Origin: Pyropia haitanensis
Lineage: Eukaryota > Rhodophyta > Bangiophyceae > Bangiales > Bangiaceae
DNA length: 64,000 bases
Assembly: GCA_008729055.1 (NCBI GenBank)
Contig: SDUX01000002.1
Location: forward strand, 4,305,874-4,369,873
Reading direction: 5' to 3'
A program made the translations under genes and the position numbers. Every line of letters starts with the position of its first letter. Position 1 is the stretch's first letter. Positions 55,502 through 64,000 of the stretch are shown here, piece after piece. A model generated the notes under the pieces. That model saw only the letters and a list, made by a program, of their open reading frames with translations. It ran no database searches and was not told where the DNA came from.

Positions 55502-57025
55502 GGCGACGGCGGCGGCGGCGGCGGCGGCGGCGACCGGCGTGGCGGGCGCCCCCCCCCCCCCCTCCCCTGGTCCCGTGACCGGTCGGTGCACCTGGGCATG
55601 TCGCTGGCGCCGTTTTGCGACACCAAGCTGACGCACGCGCAGCTGGCGGGGTCCATCCTGTCCATGCGCGCGGCGGGCGTGCGGCACGTGAGCATCAACG
55701 TGTTTGGCATGCAGCCGACCGAGGCGGCGACGACCATCACGGTCGGCGCGTCGGCCGACTGCGTCGTCACGCCGGCCATGGTGCGGTGGCTCGTCCGCCG
55801 CGTCCACGCGGCGGGGATGGCGGTCTTCCTCAAGCCGCACGTCAACCTCGTCAATGGGCGCTGGCGCGGCGAGATCCGCCCCTCCCGCCGCTGGTTCGCC
55901 GCGTACCGCGCGTTCATCTGGGAGTGGGCGGCGGTCGCGGCGGAGGAGCGCGTCGCGGCCTTTTCGATTGGCGTGGAGAAGAAGCGCACGCTCGGCGCGG
56001 TGGACGAGTGGCTCCGCATCCTACGCGGCGTCCGCCGCCGCTACGGGGGGCGCGTCACGTACTGTGCCAACTGGGACTCGTACATGGCGGTGAGCCCGCG
56101 GATATGGAAGGAGTAGGTTGGCGGGGGGGGGGGGGGGGGGCGGGGGGCGGGAGAGGGGGTGTGTGAGCGGAGGTTTCGCTGTGGGGTGGACCGCGTGGGG
56201 TGCCGCTGGTGGGCGCGAGAGAGGGGGAGGTCTTGGGGGGGGGGGGGGGGAGGAGCGCGCTCGGCGGGCCGCCGTGGCAGCCCGAGAGGGCACGAGGGCG
56301 ACGAGGCCCTGGCGGGCGCCCCGCACCACCCCCACGCTCCGTCACTGACGACCGCCGCTACTTGGTTTCCCCCCCTCCCCACGCGCTTGACGTCCTGCCG
56401 CACGTTGCCTGCCTCGTCTGTTCCTCCGTACCGCAGGCTGGACTTTATCGGCATCAACGCCTACTTCCCGCTGCGCACGACGACGGCGCGGACGCCCGGC
56501 ACCCCCCCCCCCCCCCCCGGCTGACGCAGCTCCGCACCGCCTGGGCCGCCCACGCCGCCGACATTGACGCGTGGCGCTCCCGCGCGCACCTCCCCGCCGT
56601 CCCCGTCGTCTTTACCGAGGCCGGCTACAAGTCCATCGCGGGCGCGCCCGCGCAGCCGTACGTCTGGCGCAACACGTCGGCGGTGCCGGTGGACCTGGGC
56701 GTCCAGCGCGACGCGTACGCGGCGCTGCTGTCGGTCATGGCCCGCCACGCCTGGTTCAAGGGCGTCTACTGGTGGACGTGGGAGGCCCGCGCCGCCGCCG
56801 CCGACGGTGACCGCGGGTACAGCCCGCAGCACAAGCCCGCCGAGGGCGTCGTCCGCTACTACTACCGCACCGCCCTGCGGGTGCCCCTGCACGTGCGGCT
56901 GGCGTCGTTTGAGCGGGGGCGCGCGGGCTGGCAGGCGCTGCCGCTGCCAACGCCGGCGAGGCGGCCCGCCGCGACGGCCGCGGCGGCGAGGCGGGCGGCG
57001 GCACGGGCGGCCGCCGCGCGGGCGA

Positions 57026-57061
<36 letters not shown>

Positions 57062-58275
57062 CGGCGCGTGCCGCGGCGGCGAGGGAGCGGGCGGCCGCCG
57101 CACGGCGGGCGGCCGCGACGCGAAAGGCGGGCGTCGCCGCCGCCGCGGCGGCGGCGGCGGCGGCGGCGGCGCGCACCCCCCCACGCGCCGCGGCGGTGGC
57201 GGCGACGGCGGCGGCTGCCAAGCGGGCGGCGGCCAGGGCGGCGGCTGCCAAGCGCAGGGCGGCGCGGGCGGCCGCCGCGGCGCGCACGGCGGCCACGCGG
57301 GCGGCGGCGGCGGCGCGCAAGGCGGCCGCCGCCAAGCGGGCGGTCGCCACCGCGCGGGCGCGGGCCAAGGCCAAGGCCGCAGCCGCGGCGGCCGCGCGGC
57401 CCGCCCCGCGGCGGCCGGGGCGGTCCGCCAGCCGCGCCGGCCGCGCCGGCCGCGCCGGCCGCGCCGGCCGCGCCGGCCGCCGCCGCCCCGCCCGCACCAC
57501 CGCACCCGCTGCCGGCCGGTCGACCGTGTCGCGGCGGGCACAGCGCGGCGGCGACGGCGGCGGCGGCGGCGGCGGCGGCGGCCTCGGTCGGGGCGCGCCC
57601 AAGCCCACCGTCGTGCGCGCGACGGCCCGCGGCAATGGCGCGCCGTCGGTGGGCGCCACGCACGGCCGCCGCGCGCTGCGGCTGACGCGCACCGGCGACG
57701 GCCGCCGCTGGGACGCGACCGTCCGGCTGGGCGTGGCGGCGGCCGCGGCGGTCGCCGCCGCCGCGGCGGGGCCCCCCGAGGGGCCCACCGCCGCGCTGCC
57801 GCTCCTCGAGATGGACGTGACGTTTGCGTCGCGGCCGGCGGCGGTGTGGGGGGCCGGCGGGACGGGCGGTGGCCGCCCGTCGCGCCGCCGCGGCGGTGGT
57901 GGCGGTGGAGGCGGTGGTGGCGGCGGCGGCGGCGGTGGTGGCGGCGGCGGCGGCGGTGGTGGCGGCGGCGGTGGGGGGGTGACGCCCGCCCCGTGGGCGC
58001 GCCTGTTCGTATCGTTTGCGTCGACGGGCGGCGCGGCGGCGCGGTGGGCCATCCCCGTGGCGGCCATCGCGGCCGGCCGCGACGGCGGCCGCCCCGTCAC
58101 GCGGCACGTGGCCGTGCCGCTCCGCGCGTGGCGGTCGCTGCGCGGGCGGCCCCGCGACATCCGGCTGTCGGTGGGGCTCGACGGCCGCTGGGGGGGGGGG
58201 GGGGCGCCGCTCACCGTCTATATCGACAATGTGTGCGTGACGCGCATGAGCCGCATCCCGCCGCCGTGGGCGTAG
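55142..58275 (+). CDS. secreted GH113-like glycosidase with C-terminal carbohydrate-binding-like domain (2 exons, one homopolymer frame break)
   Basis: Predicted retaining glycoside hydrolase of the GH113 TIM-barrel type (known members are beta-mannanases). Exon 1 is 55142-56112 and exon 2 56437-58275, with donor GTAGGT and acceptor CCGCAG. The N terminus MKARPRRRWATAAVAAAVVA is a signal peptide or anchor, followed by Ala, Gly and Arg tracts. The barrel begins at LGMSLAPFCDT. FSIGVEKKRT carries the likely acid/base (E279), followed by YGGRVTYCANWD; LDFIGINAYFPL spans the splice. FTEAGYKS carries the likely nucleophile (E385), then GVYWWTWEA and YSPQHKPAEGV. At 17 C (56502-56518) the frame hits a stop; with 18 C it reads through, 936 residues in all. 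After the barrel come about 200 residues of Ala/Arg/Lys repeats with (RAG)n, then a jelly-roll-like region ending LTVYIDNVCVTR, suggestive of a carbohydrate-binding module. Substrate (mannan or another wall polysaccharide) is inferred. Confidence 0.82.
57428..57480 (+). repeat. 9-base tandem repeat encoding (RAG)n
   Basis: The unit CGCGCCGGC (variant frames CCGCGCCGG) is repeated about five times within the linker of the glycosidase and is translated as Arg-Ala-Gly repeats. Confidence 0.9.
57890..57975 (+). repeat. (GGC/GGT)n array encoding poly-Gly
   Basis: A long Gly-coding array inside the C-terminal jelly-roll-like region of the glycosidase. It presumably forms a loop between beta strands and is likely length-variable. 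Confidence 0.9.
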
Positions 58276-58764
58276 CGCCCCGCCGCCGGGGGGGGGGGAA
58301 CGCCCGTCACCCGCTGGTTGGGCGCGCGCAGCGGGGGGGGGGGGGGGGAGGGGGGCGCGTGCTCCGCAGCTGCACCTTGTACAGGTACCTAACTTATCGA
58401 CAGCCGTCTTGACTCGAAACGTCGCCCCCGCCAAGCGCCCGCCGTCATGAGCCGCCCCTGGCCAAAAACGGGCACGGAGGGGCGGAGAGCGCCGTGGGGC
58501 GCAGCACAGTCCGAGGGGTCCGGGGGCGGCGCGGCACTGCCCCTCCCCACCCCATCAAAAAAACAAACAAAAAAAACGCGCGTACCAGCGGTTGGGCGCG
58601 GCGAGGCAGGGGCGGGCGTCCCCCGTCGCTGCCAGCCAGCAGGCCGACCAAGCCGCCGCAAGCCGCCGCGGTACGGCGACGGCAGCGGTAGGCGGGCGGC
58701 GCCCCCCCCACCCCCCCCCCGCCCCCACAGCGGGGTCCACGGCGACCGCGCGGGCGGCGGCGAC
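58276..58764. other. convergent 3' spacer (glycosidase / BPL_N)
   Basis: About 490 bases between two converging genes, with G runs near 58289 and 58333 and short A-rich stretches (CATCAAAAAAACAAACAAAA near 58552-58575) that may belong to the 3' UTR of either gene. No coding signal was seen. Confidence 0.55.
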
Positions 58765-59272
58765 TCACGCCGGCGGCGGCGCCCCCCCCGGCGGCGGCGC
58801 CACCCCCACCGCGCGGAGGAGCGCCGCCAAAAACGCCAGCCGCGCTGCCCGCTCGGCCGGCGCCTCGGCCGCCGCGGCGGCGGCGGCGGCGGGGGTGCCG
58901 CCGCCGCCGCCGCCGCCGGCGGGGAGTTCCGGGTGGACGCCCGACAGCACCGCGGCGCCGGCGCCAACCGTGACGCGGATGGCGGCGGGGGCGGCGTCGG
59001 GGGGGGGGTGCGCGGCGTACCGGGGGGGGGGGGGGGGGGGGGGGGAGCCCCCGTGGGGGGCCACGCCGCCGCCGCGGGGGTGGGCGTGGCCGCGGCGGTG
59101 GCGCCAGCCGGGTGGGCGCCGGCGGGGGGGGGGGGGGGGGGGCGGCCGGCGTGAGGGGGATGGCCGCCGCGACCGCGGCCGCCGCGGCCCGCAGGCGCGG
59201 CACGACCGCCGCGACGCGGGCGTCGGCGTAGGTGGCGAGGACGGTCACGCCCGGCGGCTGCGGCGGCGACGC

Positions 59273-59303
<31 letters not shown>

Positions 59304-59774
59304 CCCCCCGTCACGACCGCCGCCGCCCGCGGTGGCGGCGGCGGCACAAACGTGCAGCCGCCCTGACAGTACAGCCGCACCCGGCGAGCCGGCACGCCCG
59401 CCGCGGGCGCGGGGGCAACGGCCACCCCCCCCCCCCCCCCCCCCCCGTAGTCAAAGCCCGGCAGGACGGCGCCGGCGGCGACGCCCGCGTACCACCCCAG
59501 CGGCCGCCCCGCGGTGACCGCCCAGCCCGGCCGGTGGGCCTCCCACGCAACGCCCGCGGCGGCCAGGTAGGCGCCCGCGCAGAGGCCAAGGGCGCCGCCG
59601 CCGCCGCGGACATAGGCGGTGAGGGCGGCGGCGCCGGCGGCGCCGAGGCGCGCCACCATCGGCACGTCCGCGCCGCCGGGAAAGACGACCAGCCGCGGCG
59701 GCGGCGGCCGCGGCGGCGACGGCGGCGGCGACGCCAGACCGCCCCTGTCCGACGGCGCCCCATCCCCATCCCCG

Positions 59775-59807
<33 letters not shown>

Positions 59808-60274
59808 GCGGCGGTGGTGGCGGGCGCGACCGCGGCGAGCAGCGCGTCCGCGCCGACCGCGGCGGCGGCGGGCGGCGGGAAGCCGACCGCCGCGAGGCTG
59901 TCTAGCGTCTGTGCGACGCAGTTGGCCGACGCGCCCGCGTCGGCATAGACGAGGATGACCGCCGCGGGGGGGGGGGGGGTGCGGCAGGGGGGGGGGGGTA
60001 GAGCGACCCGCTGGGGGGGGGGGGGGGGGGGAGGGGGGCGCCCCCCCACCGCCGTCCCCGCCACCGCTGCCGTTGCCCCCGCAGGAATTTGCAGGGAGGA
60101 GGGGGGGAAGGGCTGGACATGGGTGGGGGGGAGGGTGGGGAAGAGGGGCTGGGGGGAGAGCACAGTAGGGGGAGGGTAGGGGGGGAGGGCGGGGGGGAGG
60201 GTGGGGGGGGGATGGGTGGGAGCGGCGGGGCGTGTGCCACAGAGGGGACCGCGGCGCGCGGATGCGGGGATCAT
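58765..60274 (-). CDS. BPL_N-type class I glutamine-amidotransferase-like protein (two homopolymer frame breaks)
   Basis: This matches the BPL_N domain, a glutamine-amidotransferase-like fold found at the N terminus of fungal biotin-protein ligases and as stand-alone proteins in bacteria and eukaryotes. Motifs in order: VILVYADAGASANCVAQTL; RLVVFPGGADVPMVARLG; YVRGGGGALGLCAGAYLAA, whose Cys is the nucleophile-elbow position; RRVRLYCQGGCTFV; VTVLATYADA; and, after two frame breaks, AVLSGVHPELP and ARLAFLAALLRAVGV. One extra C in the runs at 59142-59124 (19) and 59045-59022 (24) joins these into one frame ending at 58765. The VH-x-E element fits the usual His/Glu of the triad. No biotin-ligase catalytic domain follows, so it is a stand-alone BPL_N protein of unknown substrate. 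The start is uncertain: ATG 60274 opens a Pro-rich leader of about 85 residues with no clear targeting signal, and an upstream intron cannot be excluded. Confidence 0.76.
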
Positions 60275-60910
60275 GTCACCGACGATGCACCAACAAAGAA
60301 ACAGGGGGGCCTGCGTGATCAAATATCGTACAGTTGGGAATATTCAATACAACTACGTATAACTCTTTGTCAAAGAGGTTGGCTGAACGGCCGCCCTGCC
60401 CACGCCAGAGCCAATTGCCTCGAGATGGTCACGCGCCCTAGTACAATTCGCCATGCGTTTGCCCGCCCAGGCGGGCCACGACTCGCGGCGCGCGCGGCTG
60501 CTGCTGCACTTGCCGCCACCAACTGGGGCGGCACCGGCGTGGCGCGCTCGGTGGGGGGGGTGGCGGGGTGGGGGGGTGGGGGGGGGTGGGGAAGACGGCG
60601 CGCTGCTGTCTACCGTTGACCGCCGCCGGCGGTTGTCCACCACCCGCGGTATCCCCGTGGAGGCGGCGCCCGTCGCTGGTTCGGCTGCCTTGACCGTCCC
60701 GCCCGCTTTCCCCCGGCCTGTCCGTGTCGCTGTGCTGCGGCGGTCCCGGTGACCCCGTCCCGCCGCCGCTGGTGCGGTGCGTCCTTGCGGCGTCTGCGTC
60801 GGCCGCCGCGGCGCGCTGCCACCCCCGCCGCCCCCTCCCCCCGTCGACAGCGCCTCGCCCGGGCGACCCCGACGACGCCGGCGCGGCGGACGGCGTTGCG
60901 CCAGCCAACG
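60275..60910. other. divergent intergenic region (BPL_N / CDP-DAG synthase)
   Basis: A 636-base region between divergent genes. The part at 60285-60440 is AT-richer (includes ATCAAATATCG and GGGAATATTCAATAC) and may hold promoter elements. It then becomes GC-rich with G runs at 60551-60592. No gene was seen. Confidence 0.55.
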
Positions 60911-62368
60911 ATGGTGCTCACGCGGCGCGGGAGCCTCGCCGCGGGGGCGTCCCCCGGCGGCACCACCGACGGCAGCGGGGGTACGCCCGCGGCGCGGCGG
61001 GCGCCCCCCCCGACGCCGCCCGCCGCCGCGGCGTCGGCTCGGCCGGCACAGGCGGAGGGGGCGGCGTCCAAGGTGGCGGCTGCGGCGGCGGCGGCGGCGG
61101 CGCCGCCGCCCGCGGGCGGCCTCGCCGCGTTCATGACCAGGTGGGGGGACCTGCAGGTGCGGGTGCTGGCGTCGCTGGCCATGGCCGCCTTTTACGGCTC
61201 GGTCGTCTACGCGGGCCACATGTGGGTGGCCATCTTTGTGGTGCTGATGCAGTTTGCCATCTACCGGGAGGTCGTGTCCCTCGGCTACGTTGCCGCCCGC
61301 GACGGCCGCATCCCCATGTACCGGCTGCTGGCGTACCACTACTACGCGACCGCGTTTGTGCTCATGTACGGCAAGTCCGTGCTGGCTCACTTTGACGACC
61401 AGGGCCGGCCGTGGATGGCGGCGCCCGTCGCCCAGTATTGCCTCAAGCACACCACGTTCATCGGGTTTGTCATGTACTGCCTCGGCTTTGTGGGCTTTGT
61501 GCTGTCGCTCAAGCCGGGGCAGTACGCGCTGCAGTTTTCCTACTTTGCCCGCACCCACGTGGCGCTGATCCTGGTCGTCCTCCAGTCCAACTTTATGATC
61601 CTCAACGTCAAGCACGGGCTGTTTTGGTTTGTCATGCCCTCCGTGCTGGTCATCATCAACGACTCGGCGGCGTACGTGTTTGGCCGCGCCTTTGGCCGCC
61701 ACTCCCTCACGTCCCTGTCCCCCAAAAAGACGTGGGAGGGCTTCATTGGCGGCGCCGGCCTGACCATGGTCGTTGCGTTTTACGTGGGCGGCCTCCTCGC
61801 GCGGTACCCCTACTTTGCGTGCCCCAAGCCCGAGTTCACCGACTGCTCCTGGACGTGCCGCCTCACCGAGTGCGACGCGCCGGGGGTGGTGTTCCAGACG
61901 GTGGCCCACGAGCTGATCCTCCCTGGCCTGTCCACCATGACCTTTTCCTACGCGCCCGTCCAGCTGCACGCCATCGCGCTGGGCGCGTTTGCGTCGCTGA
62001 TCGCGCCGTTTGGGGGCCTCTTCGCGTCGGGCGTCAAGCGGCAGTTTGCGGTCAAGGACTTTGGCAGCCTGGTGCCGGGCCACGGCGGCGTCACCGACCG
62101 GGTCGACTGCCAGCTGCTGATGGCCGTCTTTACGTACGTGTACATCATCAACTTTGTGGCGACGGTGACGCCGGATGTGGGCAAGCTCCTCAGCCTGGTG
62201 GGCGACCTGAGCCTGTCGGAACAAAAGGAGCTCATCACCGAGCTCGTCACCCTCCTCATCCGCCGGGGCGTGTCTCCGACGGCGGTGGTGGCGCTGGTGA
62301 GCGGCACGGGCGTGGCGGCAGGAGGCGTCACCGAGGCGCTCCTGGATGCTGCACAGGGGGACGGATAG
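60911..62368 (+). CDS. CDP-diacylglycerol synthase (phosphatidate cytidylyltransferase)
   Basis: Catalyses CTP + phosphatidate to CDP-diacylglycerol + PPi, the branch point for phosphatidylinositol, phosphatidylglycerol and cardiolipin synthesis, in the ER membrane. The 485-residue protein starts at ATG 60911 (CGATGGTG). Residues 1 to about 70 are Ala/Pro-rich and cytosolic or disordered. Multiple membrane spans follow (for example LASLAMAAFYGSVVYAG, VAIFVVLMQFAIY, LFWFVMPSVLVIINDSAAY). The family signature S-x-x-K-R-x4-K-D...HGG-x-x-D-R-x-D is complete at residues 373-399 (SGVKRQFAVKDFG, then PGHGGVTDRVD). SPKKTWEGFIGG and the length resemble the eukaryotic ER enzyme (animal CDS1/2, plant CDS1-3) more than the bacterial or plastid type. 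The C terminus has an added segment (about 440-485) with Leu-rich helices. No intron and no frame break. Confidence 0.96.
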   Translation: MVLTRRGSLAAGASPGGTTDGSGGTPAARRAPPPTPPAAAASARPAQAEGAASKVAAAAAAAAAPPPAGGLAAFMTRWGDLQVRVLASLAMAAFYGSVVYAGHMWVAIFVVLMQFAIYREVVSLGYVAARDGRIPMYRLLAYHYYATAFVLMYGKSVLAHFDDQGRPWMAAPVAQYCLKHTTFIGFVMYCLGFVGFVLSLKPGQYALQFSYFARTHVALILVVLQSNFMILNVKHGLFWFVMPSVLVIINDSAAYVFGRAFGRHSLTSLSPKKTWEGFIGGAGLTMVVAFYVGGLLARYPYFACPKPEFTDCSWTCRLTECDAPGVVFQTVAHELILPGLSTMTFSYAPVQLHAIALGAFASLIAPFGGLFASGVKRQFAVKDFGSLVPGHGGVTDRVDCQLLMAVFTYVYIINFVATVTPDVGKLLSLVGDLSLSEQKELITELVTLLIRRGVSPTAVVALVSGTGVAAGGVTEALLDAAQGDG

Positions 62369-63765
62369 TCGGGCGTTTCCACCTCCGATCACGCGGGTGG
62401 CTTTGTTGTTTTGTTTTCTCCCTTGTGTGTGTGTTGTACCATGCCTTTACTGTTTTCGCTTTCTTTCCCTGCTTGTGTTTCTCTGCTGTTGTTTTGGTTT
62501 TGAGGGACGGCCGTCCCGGGTCTTTTCGTCTGTTCAACCCTTTGTCCGTCCCTACCGTTTGCTCCGAGTCAACCCCGTCTGGAAGGGGGGGGAGAGGGGC
62601 AGGAACGCACACCACGGGCTGGTTAGCCAGCAGCTTGTGCCTCCCCCCCCCCCCATTGGCGGCGTGCATCCATCCACACACACAGCCGCGCCATGGAGGC
62701 CCCCCTTCCTCCCCGTGGTGTTCGCTGCTTGGATCCGACAGATGCCCGCAACACTGCGCGTCGCGGTGGTCGAGAGAGGACGACCTCCCCCGCTTCCGCC
62801 CCCCACTTGCGCGGGCATGCCGCTGCCCGTTGGTCGCCGCGGTCGCGGCTCTCTCTACCCCTCCAAACGCGGGCGCTGCCCCCCCCTGGCTCGATCTGCC
62901 TTCTGGGTCTTCTTTTTCGGCGCGCGGGCTTCCGCGAGTGCTGCCGCTTCCCCACCCTCAGTTTGGACGGGGGGGGGGGGGGTGCGCGCGACGGGAGGTA
63001 CGAGACCCGCGTCCACGCAGGCACTGACGCGGCAGTGACGGGCGGTGTCCTTCCCTGCCGGTTTGTACGTACCTGCAGTACGTGGACTACCGCCAACGGC
63101 GGGACCCATCGCGGATCTACAGATGGGGTGGCTGACAGAGGGGGGCCTCCCTGCTCAGGCAGAGCGCTGGTGGTGCGGGCCCGGGCCGGGCGTGAAAAGC
63201 GCGCTTGCGGTGGGCGGCCGCGCTGCAAGGCCCCACGCCACCCTGTGATGGTTGACGCCCGTGCCGACATCACAGGACGGCCGCGCCGCTGTCCCAACCC
63301 CGTGGCCGCGCCGCTGTCCCAACCCCGTGGCCGCGCCGCGGTCCCAACCCCGTGGCCGCGCGGTGTGCCGCCCGCCTCGCCGGCCGGCCTGCCCGCCCCG
63401 TACCGCCCGCCCGCCGCCCTCTGCCAGGCCTCGCGTGCACCCCCGCCCGCCCGCTCTGGCGGCCGACCCTCTGCACCGGCCCGTCGTGGCGAGAGGGCGG
63501 CGCCGCGCGCGTCAGCTGCCCTCTGTCCCCCTCCGCACCCCCCCCCCCCCCTCCCCCCCCCCCCCGCGCCACCCATCGCGGCCGCCGTCGCCACCCGGGC
63601 GGGTGCCCATGTTGGAGTGGCCCTCTGCTCGCGGCGGCGGCCTGCCCACCCCCCCGCCACCCACCGCCGCTGCCGCCGCTGCCGCCGCCTCTGCTGCTGC
63701 TGCTGCTGCCGCCGCCGCCGCCGCTGCCGGTGGGGCGGCACGGGTCCCGTGCCGGGGCGGCGGGC
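62369..63765. other. spacer downstream of CDP-DAG synthase
   Basis: The first 170 bases are T-rich (TTGTTGTTTTGTTTTCTCCC, TTGTTTTGGTTTTGAGG) and are probably the synthase 3' UTR; I cannot place the poly-A site. The remainder is GC-rich with C runs at 62643-62654 and 63539-63565, a 25-base tandem repeat (listed), and GCC/CTG arrays at 63668-63725. No family motif was found. Confidence 0.5.
63281..63362 (+). repeat. 25-base tandem repeat, 3.3 copies
   Basis: The unit CCGCGCCGCTGTCCCAACCC plus CGTGG is repeated at 63281-63305, 63306-63330 and 63331-63355 (one T-to-G change in the third copy), with a partial copy to 63362. Confidence 0.92.
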
Positions 63766-63836
63766 ATGGACCCCCCGGCGGTGGTGCTGGTGGCAGTGCC
63801 GGCGCCGGTGCCGGCGGTGGTGGGGGTCGTGGCGGA

Positions 63837-63906
<70 letters not shown>

Positions 63907-64000
63907 TCCCCCGCGGCGGCGCCGCCTCGGCGGCGGGTGCCGACGCGGCGGGCGGGGCGGCGGGCGGCCGCGGGGATAGGGAGGTGGACGCGCTGGCGAC
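63766..64000 (+). CDS. possible truncated gene start (unidentified)
   Basis: ATG at 63766 (GGGCATGGAC) opens a frame to the window end. It reads MDPPAVVLVAVPAPVPAVV, then a poly-Ala tract encoded by a (GCG)n array (63838-63909), then an Arg-rich stretch. The hydrophobic and basic composition could be an organelle transit peptide, but another frame after the array (AGADAAGGAAGGRGDREVDA) looks equally plausible if the array length is wrong. I do not recognise it, and it is cut by the window edge. Confidence 0.22.
63838..63909 (+). repeat. (GGC)n trinucleotide array
   Basis: About 23 uninterrupted GGC/GCG units, the longest pure CGG-type array in the window, at the extreme right end. Confidence 0.95.

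Noticed and set aside
57846..58412. Plus-strand frame overlapping the end of the glycosidase
   Set aside because: It is a frame shadow dominated by Arg/Gly; the glycosidase frame has the conserved VYIDNV ending.

Overview
This is a very GC-rich eukaryotic nuclear window. Genes are sparse, introns are few and short with GT-AG ends, and the spacers are full of long G/C homopolymers, GGC/GCC triplet tracts and other microsatellites. Several proteins look plastid- or organelle-targeted (a 2Fe-2S ferredoxin-like protein, GatA). An MLO-like membrane protein, a GH113-type glycosidase and a PIF/Harbinger transposon are also present. Together this suggests an alga; a bangiophyte red alga (Porphyra/Pyropia type) fits best, but the assignment is an inference and was not tested. 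I see no rRNA, tRNA, CRISPR array or bacterial operon.

Layout. 1.2-2.2 kb: ADF/cofilin (-). 3.4-4.2 kb: ferredoxin-like protein (+). 5.3-6.7 kb: unidentified helical protein (-). 7.9-10.7 kb: MLO-like seven-TM protein (-). 13.0-13.6 kb: two conserved-looking exons of unknown identity (-). 14.0-15.8 kb: DnaQ-like 3'-5' exonuclease (-). 17.5-19.3 kb: GatA (+). 19.3-26.6 kb: no supported gene. 26.6-28.4 kb: AhpD/carboxymuconolactone-decarboxylase-like protein (+). 28.4-41.1 kb: a 12.7-kb gene-free tract with a lower-GC island at about 31-36.5 kb. 41.1-43.0 kb: bZIP transcription factor (+). 44.9-45.8 kb: EMC7-like ER membrane complex subunit (-). 46.3-50.7 kb: PIF/Harbinger DNA transposon with transposase (+) and convergent DNA-binding partner (-). 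50.8-51.6 kb: a short inverted-repeat element. 55.1-58.3 kb: secreted GH113-like glycosidase (+). 58.8-60.3 kb: BPL_N-type glutamine-amidotransferase-like protein (-). 60.9-62.4 kb: CDP-diacylglycerol synthase (+). 63.8 kb to the end: a possible truncated gene start.

The cellular genes do not form an obvious pathway. They are scattered housekeeping functions (actin turnover, Gln-tRNA formation, phospholipid synthesis, ER membrane-protein insertion) plus a transcription factor and wall or stress enzymes. Neighbouring pairs are often divergent or convergent, so short shared promoter or 3' regions are expected.

The most striking pattern is technical or biological. In five separate genes the reading frame breaks exactly at a G/C homopolymer, and in all seven such places adding exactly one base restores a continuous, family-consistent protein. 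The simplest explanation is systematic one-base under-calling of long homopolymers; a biological slippage mechanism is the alternative. Coordinates of genes with these breaks are outer limits.
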